DNA from: Streptomyces sp. BV286
Lineage (GTDB): Bacteria; Actinomycetota; Actinomycetes; Streptomycetales; Streptomycetaceae
Assembly (NCBI RefSeq): GCF_019090165.1
Contig: NZ_JAHRIB010000174.1
Span: 62,001 to 126,000 of the forward strand
DNA: 64,000 bases
Direction: 5' to 3'
Shown: positions 57,976 through 64,000 of the stretch, one piece after another
Layout of the letters: the number at the start of each line of letters is the position of its first letter
How positions within the stretch are numbered: the stretch's first letter is position 1
Notes under the pieces: model-generated
What the model was told of the DNA's origin: nothing
What the model saw: the letters and a program-made list of their open reading frames with translations, nothing else
The model's database searches: none
Program-made: the position numbers and the translations under genes

Positions 57976-58512
57976 TTACTCCAGGTAGAGAGCTGCCAAG
58001 CGTGGCAGGTGGCGAGTCATTTCGGCTTGGTCGTCGAAGTCGAAGCCCCAGGTGGGATCCAGCTCCGGGTATCGGATGGTGAATGCGTCGTCCGGGAGTT
58101 GCCTGCCGGTCGCCATGACGTGTGCGTTCCAGACGATGCTCAGCGCCTCCTCACAATCGAGATCAATTCCGTCGGCCGCTGCAGCTCGTACGACGGGCAC
58201 TTCGGCGAGGGCATCGGGGTCAGCAACTATGCGCTCGAAGACCTCGCGTCCCTGCGCGATCAACCAGCCGCGGAAGTAGTCGAAGCCGTCGTCGGAGCAT
58301 CCGCCGTTGATCACGTAGGCAGCAGCCCACAGAGGATTTGTGTAAGAGTCGGCCATCAGGTCCCACAACACCTGCTGAGAGGCGACGATCTCCTCGGCCG
58401 GGTACGTGGCCAGTTGCGAGGCTGCCCGGCGGGCGACAAGTTCTCCGTCGTTCAGGTTGGATGTCTGGTTGCGGGCTGCCTCGATGAGTTGCCAGAACTG
58501 CTCTTTGTTCAT
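57976..58512 (-). CDS. DUF4240-domain protein
   Basis: A 178-residue protein matching the DUF4240 pattern: MNKEQFWQLIEAARNQTSNL, PAEEIVASQQVLWDLMADSY, VINGGCSDDGFDYFRGWLIA, QGREVFERIVADPDALAEVP, ALSIVWNAHVMATGRQLPD. The family is common in actinomycete accessory regions and sometimes sits near contact-dependent or polymorphic-toxin loci, but none is seen here. Function unknown. The ATG at 58512 is preferred to 58530. Confidence 0.85.
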   Translation of the reverse strand: MNKEQFWQLIEAARNQTSNLNDGELVARRAASQLATYPAEEIVASQQVLWDLMADSYTNPLWAAAYVINGGCSDDGFDYFRGWLIAQGREVFERIVADPDALAEVPVVRAAAADGIDLDCEEALSIVWNAHVMATGRQLPDDAFTIRYPELDPTWGFDFDDQAEMTRHLPRLAALYLE

Positions 58513-58542
58513 GGCGGCAGAGCATGCCACCTGGTACTGACA

Positions 58543-58761
58543 TCATGCCGGCCCCGGGAGGTTGGCTCGCCAGAGCAAGCATGTCGCCGCCCGTCCACGT
58601 GTGTTGTCTCCGGGGGCGTATCGGCTCGTGGTTCCTCCGGCCTCGATGAGCAGGCGGGCGGCTGTCCTGCCGTGGTAGCCGAGCGCCTTCGCGATGACGG
58701 GAGCCGGGGTCTGAAGTACGAGTTGGCGGATCGCGGAGGTCCTGCCCCGTTGCGGTGGGAC
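58543..58761 (-). pseudogene. Tyrosine-recombinase C-terminal remnant
   Basis: PPQRGRTSAIRQLVLQTPAP, then VIAKALGYHGRTAARLLIEA and GGTTSRYAPGDN, matches the end of Streptomyces integrase-like recombinases (A-I-R-Q...P-A-P-V...A-L-G-Y-H). The catalytic region is missing, so this is a relic. Confidence 0.65.
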
Positions 58762-58875
58762 ACCGGTCTTCCGCAGGTGGACGGTCCTCTGCCCACCTTG
58801 CGGCGGCGTGGGGAGGGGGTTCCGCTTGGCCGTTAAGCACTGGGACGGCCAGTTGAACATCCGTATCCTGGCCAC

Positions 58876-59712
58876 ATGGTGGATGAGGGAGGGCCGAGAC
58901 TCTTCGTGAACCGGTGGGGCGACACATCGGACCCCGCGTCTGTAGGACGCCCTTCCTATCGGGATGAGTGCGTGTGCTTCGACCAGGGCAAGCCGCACCC
59001 GCGAACCCGGGTCGGTTTCCACGCCGAACGCCAGGACACTTCGACCGCTGGCTGGCGACGCCTGCTGGAGTTGATCGAAGAGGCTGTGGAGGACGGGCGG
59101 GAGGAGTTCCGGCCTCTGGTCGACCTCCGTCCCGAGGAGCGTCGGCAGGTCATCACCCTGCCGCCGAGCATCGCCAGACTGACGGCGGTCAAGCATTTCG
59201 TGCTCTACGGCAGCAACCTGGTCCGAATACCGCCCGAGCTCGGTGCAATGACCAGCTTGGAGGAGCTCACCTCCTACACCTCGTACCGGCTGCATTGGTT
59301 TCCCTACGAGATCACCAGATGCTCAAAGCTGGCCCGGAGCACGGTGAGTACCCGCGCGCTCTTCGGGAACTACAAGCTCCGTCCTCCTTTCCCTCGGCTT
59401 CAGCGCTGGACGGACTCAGATGCTGAACTCGATCTGGCAGAGCTCGATGCCCGGCGCTGGGGGACCACCGCCATCCGCGGGTGCAGCGTCTGCGATCGGC
59501 CGATCGAGCAGGGTGCGCTCCACCAGGTGTGGATCTCGCTGCGGGTGGCCACAGATGTCCTGCCTCTCTTGGTCAACGCCTGCTCGGCAGCTTGCGTCTC
59601 TGCACTTCCTTCCGGCGCTGAGGACTACGTGCAGCGGCCGCACACAGGCGGCAGCGTCGAGCAGCCACCCTCCCGACGATCAAGTTTTAGTTCTGGCCGC
59701 GATTGCGTGTGA
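58876..59712 (+). CDS. Leucine-rich-repeat-like hypothetical protein
   Basis: A 278-residue protein. Residues about 93-150 (ITLPPSIARLTAVKHFVLYG, NLVRIPPELGAMTSLEELT) resemble two to three leucine-rich repeats. A later Cys-containing segment (RGCSVCDRPIEQGALHQVWI, and VNACSAACVSALP) could bind zinc. The last ~20 residues (after about 59650) overlap an ISL3 remnant on the other strand and look foreign, so the native C-terminus may have been replaced. Function unknown. Confidence 0.65.
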   Translation: MVDEGGPRLFVNRWGDTSDPASVGRPSYRDECVCFDQGKPHPRTRVGFHAERQDTSTAGWRRLLELIEEAVEDGREEFRPLVDLRPEERRQVITLPPSIARLTAVKHFVLYGSNLVRIPPELGAMTSLEELTSYTSYRLHWFPYEITRCSKLARSTVSTRALFGNYKLRPPFPRLQRWTDSDAELDLAELDARRWGTTAIRGCSVCDRPIEQGALHQVWISLRVATDVLPLLVNACSAACVSALPSGAEDYVQRPHTGGSVEQPPSRRSSFSSGRDCV

Positions 59713-60115
59713 TTCGGGATCATGAGCGCAGCCAGCAGGGTTCGGGTGCGCATGAGGCGGAGCGAGGCTCGGTCGTACATAACCCGCTTGATCGTTGATG
59801 CGATTGACGTGACCTTCGGCGATGCCCGAGATCCGCGGGAGAATAAGGTCGGCGGCGACGCCATCGAGATCGAGGCACAGCCCCTGTAGGAAGGACCGGA
59901 TGGGGCTCGGCGCGTCGTGTTCAGCCTGGCGTACCCACTCCAGTAACTGGTGGGCCACGCCGCTGTTGGAGCAGGTCGTGGAAGGCGTGGGTGAGGTCAC
60001 AAGCCCGGGTGGTGTCGGGGCATGCCAGCCGTACTTTCAGGAGTTGCTCCTCCTCACGGGGCTTCAGAGCGCCGCGAGGCAGCATGATCCACATTGCGAT
60101 GGCGTGCATCCATAA
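59690..60115 (-). pseudogene. ISL3-family transposase remnant
   Basis: Two overlapping minus-strand frames give LKPREEEQLLKVRLACPDTT, ACDLTHAFHDLLQQRRG, then LLEWVRQAEHDAPSPIRSFL and QGLCLDLDGVAADLILPRIS, GIAEGHVNRIN. This is the C-terminal part of ISL3 transposases (including S-G-x-x-E-G-x-x-N). Frame changes and loss of the N-terminal half indicate an inactive copy. Confidence 0.75.
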
Positions 60116-60274
60116 ACGGTGCCGCCAAAGTCCACAGCCGATCTGCACGCGGCGAGCCGTTGTGATTCCCCTCCCACCGCAACGCCGACCGGCCAAGCTC
60201 TACTGACGCAAGATGCTCATGGAATGGTCTCCAGGGAGCCTCGGGCCTGCTCTGCGATCATTACAGTGGCAGTC

Positions 60275-60655
60275 ATGCACCGATCACGAATGTACGCGCT
60301 GATTGTGGACGCCCCCGAGCGGGAGGCTTCGGCGGCAGCTCGCTTCTGGTCGTCGGCTCTGGGCGTGCCCGCCCATGTGGACGCGGCAGAGCCCCAGTTC
60401 ACGTCGCTGGTCGGCGCTGTGGACGGACTGGCCACCGTGGTCCAGTCGGTTGCCGATACGCCGCGCATGCACATCGATATCGAAACCGACGACGTCGATG
60501 CCGAAGTCGCCCGCCTCCTGGGGCTCGGTGCCACCGAGGTGTCTCAGTGGCTTCAGTGCCATGTGCTGCGAGCGCCGGGCGGACACCTGTTGTGTGTCAT
60601 CCCCGTCCACAGCGATCCGGATCTCTTTGCGGCAACCGCGCGGATCTGGAAGTGA
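60275..60655 (+). CDS. VOC-family glyoxalase-like protein
   Basis: A 126-residue VOC protein: SRMYALIVDAPEREASAAAR, FWSSALGVPAHVDAAEPQFT, PRMHIDIETDDVDAEVARLL, GLGATEVSQWLQCHVLRAPG, GHLLCVIPVHSDPDLF. The His/Glu pair in HIDIETDD and the closing strand fit glyoxalase/bleomycin-resistance-like proteins; substrate unknown. The ATG at 60275 was chosen; a GTG at 60266 is an alternative. The gene lies between the ISL3 remnant and a GNAT gene. Confidence 0.82.
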   Translation: MHRSRMYALIVDAPEREASAAARFWSSALGVPAHVDAAEPQFTSLVGAVDGLATVVQSVADTPRMHIDIETDDVDAEVARLLGLGATEVSQWLQCHVLRAPGGHLLCVIPVHSDPDLFAATARIWK

Positions 60656-60857
60656 GACCTGTTCGGGAAGTGCCTGGGCAACCGGTAGCGGACCCGGGCA
60701 CTCACCCCGCAATACTGGCCGAGCCGTTTGCCAACCAGTCACAGCGGGCCTCGGGTCAAGGCCCTGAATCCGGGCAGCACTGGTGTGGGTTGCGGCCTGG
60801 CGCGGCCGACAGCACGGATGCAGCTGGGTTTCGCCTGTATTGGCCAGGGCGCCTGCC

Positions 60858-61331
60858 ATGATCGTCAGCATGGGGATACACATCGCACCGGCCGGGGTGG
60901 CCGACTTCCACCAGGTTCTGACGGATCACTCCCGTTACTGGGGCGAGCGCGACCTTCGGTCGCTGCATCTGCTGGCCTTGGTGCAGGAGTTCGGTTCCAC
61001 GTGTTTGGTTGCCCGGGCCGGGGACGGAATCCGCGGGTACATCTTCGGGTTCGTCACCCCGGACGGCACCGGGTACGTGCATCTGATCGCCACCCGGGAC
61101 GATGCCCGTGGCACCGGTCTCGGGCGTCGCCTGTACACGGCGTTCGCTGAAGCGGCGGAACGCGACGGTGCTCGGAAGTTGAAGGCGATCACGTCAGTCG
61201 AGAACGCCGGCTCGATCGCCTTCCATCGCGGCCTCGGCTTCGACACGGAGATCGTCGACGACTACAACGGCCCCGGCCGGGCTATGGCCGTCTTCCACCG
61301 AGATCTGCCGCTCAACGTCTCACGGCCCTGA
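60858..61331 (+). CDS. GNAT-family N-acetyltransferase
   Basis: About 157 residues from the ATG at 60858 (or 60870). GNAT core: GIRGYIFGFVTPDGTGYVHL, IATRDDARGTGLGRRLYTAF (R-G-x-G-x-G/R loop), AEAAERDGARKLKAITSVEN, AGSIAFHRGLGFDTEIVDDY. Motifs A and B are complete, so it is probably active. The acceptor is unknown. No close partner; an IS5 remnant follows at 61389. Confidence 0.9.
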   Translation: MIVSMGIHIAPAGVADFHQVLTDHSRYWGERDLRSLHLLALVQEFGSTCLVARAGDGIRGYIFGFVTPDGTGYVHLIATRDDARGTGLGRRLYTAFAEAAERDGARKLKAITSVENAGSIAFHRGLGFDTEIVDDYNGPGRAMAVFHRDLPLNVSRP

Positions 61332-61388
61332 CCCGCCGGCCATCACCGGTAATAGCTCCCCGGTCTTCACCGTGGGGTGATTTTGGTT

Positions 61389-61660
61389 CGTGGAACGTGG
61401 AGGTCTGGCGGATGAGCAATGGGTGGTGCTGGAGCCGTTGTTGACGAGGGGCAAGAAGCCCGGCCGCTGACGTGGGCCCGACGACAGCTGATCAACGGCC
61501 TGCGGTTTCGGGTCCGCGCTGGTGTCCCACAGGACTACAAGGCCCGGCACTCGGTCGAGTGCGGCATGAGGGGCTTCGAGCCGTGGGCACCAGCTACGGC
61601 AGAGTCGCGGTTCGATACGAGGCTGCCGTCCGCATTGCCACCGTCAACGAGTGGTTGTGA
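61389..61660 (+). pseudogene. Internally deleted IS5-family transposase
   Basis: The 5' part encodes VERGGLADEQWVVLEPLL and then, in a shifted frame, the usual NGLRFRVRAGVP segment. It jumps directly to the C-terminal DYKARHSVECG, then GTSYGRVAVRYEAAVRIATV and NEWL. The whole catalytic centre (about 170 residues) is deleted. It is related to, but distinct from, the element at 44363-45238. Confidence 0.78.
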
Positions 61661-62186
61661 CGTACTGGTCCGACGACAACTCGAACACTCGCACTCGCCG
61701 CCCGCTGGTGGGATTGACGGTCTCGCGGACCGGATGCATCCCCAGTTTGGTCATGATCCGCTCGGAGGCGTCGTTGCCCACTTGAGTGATGCTGACGATC
61801 CGCTCCAGCCCTCGCTCTTCGAACCCGAACCGTACAGCCGCCGCAGCGGCCTCGGTGGCCAAGCCCTGCCCCCAGTGCGAACGCCCCAGCCGCCAGCCGA
61901 CCTCAACAGCCGGCAGTACCTCCGGCAAGAAGTAGGGCACCGAAAGCCCGGTGAACCCGGCCAGCTCGCCAGTGGACCGGATTTCCACGGCGAACAGGCC
62001 GAAGTCCTGTGACTCCCACTCGCTCTCCCATGCCTGGACCCCGCCGCGAGTCTGCTGTTCGTCACGGACGCTGCCGTCACGTATCCACCGCATGACCTCG
62101 GGGTCGGCATTGATGGCAGCCATGGGCGCAATGTCTTCCTTGCGCCAGCGACGCAGGATCAAACGGGGAGTCTCAAGAGTGACCAT
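61644..62186 (-). CDS. RimJ/RimL-type GNAT acetyltransferase
   Basis: About 180 residues from the ATG at 62186 (MVTLETPRLILRRWRKEDIA); starts at 62222 and 62255 precede the fold. Core motifs: LAGFTGLSVPYFLPEVLPAV, VGWRLGRSHWGQGLATEAAA, VRFGFEERGLERIVSITQVG, NDASERIMTKLGMHPVRETV. Its last codons overlap the convergent IS5 remnant by 17 bases, so the IS may have shaped its C-terminus. Acceptor unknown. Confidence 0.88.
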   Translation of the reverse strand: MVTLETPRLILRRWRKEDIAPMAAINADPEVMRWIRDGSVRDEQQTRGGVQAWESEWESQDFGLFAVEIRSTGELAGFTGLSVPYFLPEVLPAVEVGWRLGRSHWGQGLATEAAAAAVRFGFEERGLERIVSITQVGNDASERIMTKLGMHPVRETVNPTSGRRVRVFELSSDQYVTTTR

Positions 62187-62257
62187 CCGACGATTCTGGA
62201 TGACAAGGAAGCTCTCCGGCATCCTCACAAGTACTTCGATGCACACCTGGGTCACGT

Positions 62258-62640
62258 ATCGATTTGGTGGTGGGGCGAGGAGAGCTGACAGACGCGGCCC
62301 GGTCGCGAACAGAGCCGTTGCTGCCGAAGCATGACGATGCAGGCCGCCGGTGGCGGGACCACCGCCAGATGGTCAACGGGGTGCTCTGGCGTGTACTCCG
62401 TGGCGTGATCTACCGTCACGGCGTACGCGCCCTGCAGACCGTCTACCGGCGTTTCTCCCAGTGGGAGCAGGATGGTGGGTGGGCGAAACGCCTGGGAGAA
62501 GCCCCGGTCCGCGATGACGCGGTAGGCACCGTGGAGTGGAGTGGAGTGGAGTGGACGGGGATCGATCGACTCCACGGTGGTCCGCATCCACCAGCACGCC
62601 GACAACGCGCGTAAGAATGGGGACGACGCCGGGGGCGGCT
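62258..62640 (+). pseudogene. Frameshifted IS5-like transposase remnant
   Basis: Fragments in different frames read LTDAARSRTEPLLPKHDDAG, WRDHRQMVNGVLWRVLRGVI, QTVYRRFSQWEQDGGW, then (after a repeat tract) DSTVVRIHQHADNARKNG. This order matches the N-terminal half of an IS5-family transposase of a different group from the two others. The C-terminal half is missing. Confidence 0.7.
62531..62555 (+). repeat. Pentanucleotide tandem repeat (GTGGA)x5
   Basis: Five perfect copies of GTGGA inside the IS5-like remnant. Five-base units change the reading frame, so expansion or contraction here would contribute to gene decay. Confidence 0.95.
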
Positions 62641-62720
62641 TGGAAGATTCGGCAGCAGTTGCGCTTCGCGAAGCGGTGGGCCGGTCCACCATGCTGCTGC
62701 GCGCCCGGCCGTGTGCGCAG

Positions 62721-63107
62721 CTACGATTTCGGCGCGTCGTTGGTGTGGTAGATCTTGCTGACTATGGTCCAGGTGCCATCGACTTTCAGCAGGTTGAAGT
62801 AGTCGGTGAAGCACAGGCCGGAGACATCGTTGGTATCGACACGTGCGTTGGCTGCGGTGCCGGTCACGTTGATGTAGGCGATCACGGCGCGGCCTTCCGG
62901 CGAGGGACGGAAATCCGTGTCGATCCCCTGGTAGAGGGCCGTGATCGCGCCGCCGGAGAGCTTGCCGTTCTCGACGCCGAAGATCGTCGCCTCTTCGGCG
63001 AACGCGGGCTTCATGATCGAGCTGTCGGCCTTGGCGACGCCCTGGTTGTACTTTTCCAGTACTTCGGTGATGGCAATGTGGTCCGCGACATAGGTCGGTT
63101 TCGACAT
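62721..63107 (-). CDS. NTF2-like (SnoaL/lumazine-binding-type) protein
   Basis: A 128-residue protein from the ATG at 63107: HIAITEVLEKYNQGVAKADS, MKPAFAEEATIFGVENGKLS, AVIAYINVTGTAANARVDTN, CFTDYFNLLKVDGTWTIVSK. This is the putative lumazine-binding/NTF2-like group of small ligand-binding proteins; function unknown. The upstream extension to 63263 is not conserved. It lies near VOC and SDR genes on the same strand, which may form a loose catabolic or detoxification group. Confidence 0.85.
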   Translation of the reverse strand: MSKPTYVADHIAITEVLEKYNQGVAKADSSIMKPAFAEEATIFGVENGKLSGGAITALYQGIDTDFRPSPEGRAVIAYINVTGTAANARVDTNDVSGLCFTDYFNLLKVDGTWTIVSKIYHTNDAPKS

Positions 63108-63291
63108 GTTCTGCATCCCGTCTGAGGCTGCGGCGTACTTGCGCCGAGTGGGTTGAGACGTGGGTCTGGTTGCGTCGGCGGCCATGTGGTCGAGACCCGC
63201 GCTACGCCTGTCCGGATAGTTGAGCCACCAGCCCATGAGCAGCTGGGTTACCTGCCAGTTCACGGCCGGAGCGCGCCGCAGGGTCCCGGCG

Positions 63292-63726
63292 TCACGGCGT
63301 GGCGAACACTTGGGAGTCGTCGGCGAACGCCTTGAACTCCAGGGCGTTGCCGGCCGGGTCGAGCAGGAACATCGTCCACTGCTCGCCGGTCTCGCCTGCG
63401 AAGCGCACGTAGGGCTCGATGACGAAGTCGGTGTCCGCGGCGCGCAGTCGGTCGGCGAGCCGGTGGAAGGCGTCGATGGTCAGGATCAGCCCGAAGTGCG
63501 GTACCGGGACGTCGTGGCCGTCGACCGGGTTGTGTACCTGTTCGGTGCGGGCGGGGGCGAGGTGGGTGACGAACTGGTGGCCGTGCAGGTTCCAGTCCAC
63601 CCAGGTGGCGGCGCTGCGGCCCTGCTCCAGGCCGAGCGTCTCGCCATAGAAGCGGCGGGCGTCGTCCAGGTCGTCGACTGGGACGGCGAGGTGGAAGCGG
63701 GGGATGGGGGAGGCGAGACCGGACAT
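63292..63726 (-). CDS. VOC-family glyoxalase/dioxygenase-like protein
   Basis: A 144-residue protein: PRFHLAVPVDDLDDARRFYG, ETLGLEQGRSAATWVDWNLH, VPVPHFGLILTIDAFHRLAD, and the ending MFLLDPAGNALEFKAFAD. His8-type, His and Glu ligands (FHLAV, PHFGL, LEFK) are in place for a metal-binding VOC site, so an active glyoxalase- or dioxygenase-like enzyme is plausible. Probably downstream of the SDR gene on the same strand, with a 41-base gap. Confidence 0.88.
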   Translation of the reverse strand: MSGLASPIPRFHLAVPVDDLDDARRFYGETLGLEQGRSAATWVDWNLHGHQFVTHLAPARTEQVHNPVDGHDVPVPHFGLILTIDAFHRLADRLRAADTDFVIEPYVRFAGETGEQWTMFLLDPAGNALEFKAFADDSQVFATP

Positions 63727-63767
63727 GGGCCTGGGGTTCCTTCCGGGCGGCGCGGAGTGCCTGGCGT

Positions 63768-64000
63768 TTACCAGTTCTGACGGGTGGGGGAGATGATCAG
63801 GTCGTTGACGGTGACGTCGGCGGGCTGGTCGAGGGCGTAGACCACGGCGTCGGCGACGCTTTGCGGGCTGATGGCGATGGCGTTGAGTTCCTGGGCCGCC
63901 TTTCGGCCGGCGGGGTCGGTGACCTTGTCGGCCCAGCCGGTGTCGATGACGCCGGGGCTGATGGTGGAGGCCTTGATGCCTTCACGGGCGCCGAGTTCCT
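63768..64000 (-). CDS. Short-chain dehydrogenase/reductase, C-terminal part (cut by window edge)
   Basis: The minus strand from the window edge encodes the C-terminal ~77 residues of an SDR: IKASTISPGVIDTGWADKVT (substrate-loop P-G-x-x-x-T), AISPQSVADAVVYALDQPAD and VTVNDLIISPTRQNW, with the TAA stop at 63770-63768. The Rossmann motif and YxxxK lie beyond the window. It is probably NAD(P)-dependent and co-transcribed with the VOC gene downstream. Confidence 0.85.
   Translation of the reverse strand, partial: ELGAREGIKASTISPGVIDTGWADKVTDPAGRKAAQELNAIAISPQSVADAVVYALDQPADVTVNDLIISPTRQNW

Noticed and set aside
1..64000. tRNA, rRNA, CRISPR array or riboswitch
   Set aside because: None of the expected conserved segments or regular repeats was seen on either strand; a dedicated covariance-model scan was not possible.

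Overview
The window is high-GC DNA with Streptomyces-like gene content. It has strong G/C bias at third codon positions, GTG starts, a SigE-family sigma factor, a spore-associated-protein homologue, F420/flavin-type oxidoreductases, a Tat-exported alpha-L-fucosidase and a DinB/mycothiol-type enzyme. No rRNA, tRNA, CRISPR array, phage module or replication gene was seen. Many small regulator-plus-enzyme pairs, scattered acetyltransferases and many decayed insertion sequences suggest an accessory region, perhaps a chromosome arm. That placement is inference.

Layout. 0-2.5 kb: a SigE-type sigma factor with a coupled membrane protein, then a secreted SapA-like protein. 3.2-5.3 kb: a divergent arsenic cluster (arsC one way, arsR-acr3 the other). 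6.7-8.3 kb: a translationally coupled ArsR / SRPBCC / DHFR-like operon. 8.4-11.6 kb: a MarR regulator, a VOC/NTF2/PPOX gene group and a radical SAM protein; two sites share a putative MarR operator. 11.6-14.5 kb: HxlR with an NmrA-like reductase, and MerR with a quinone-oxidoreductase-like gene. 14.5-25.5 kb: fucosidase, LLM oxidoreductase, SGNH hydrolase, YciI-like protein, hydrolase, GNAT, Rossmann protein, inositol-phosphatase-like protein and a divergent LysR. 25.6-29.5 kb: a hypothetical protein, a DUF4037-like protein and two APH-fold kinases.

29.8-32.4 kb holds the most unusual locus. A radical SAM enzyme, a fold-type-I aminotransferase and a tiny peptide gene are linked on the minus strand by successive 4-nt ATGA overlaps. 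The peptide reading frame is either a 55-aa ORF or a ~66-aa peptide broken by one base in a run of five C. This looks like an uncharacterised peptide-modification (RiPP-like) or small-molecule operon.

32.5-37.7 kb: lipoprotein, LLM enzyme, alpha/beta hydrolase, and an aldo/keto reductase with divergent LysR. 37.9-45.3 kb is mosaic: remnants of IS1182, IS3 and IS5 transposases and a serine recombinase lie among a DUF5937-like regulator, a secreted protein, a DHFR-like protein, a DEDD exonuclease, a GNAT and a DinB protein. 45.4-50.7 kb: an acyltransferase-3 membrane protein and a 1234-residue HTH-STAND ATPase-WD40 protein. 51.4-57.2 kb: hypotheticals, then two regulator-centred loci (MarR with hydrolase and epimerase; TetR with a divergent membrane protein) with clear operator-like repeats. 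57.2-64 kb: short stress/accessory genes between integrase, ISL3 and IS5 remnants, ending in a truncated SDR gene.

The recurring theme is a transcription factor beside one to three detoxification or redox enzymes. For several of these the likely operator is visible in the intergenic DNA.
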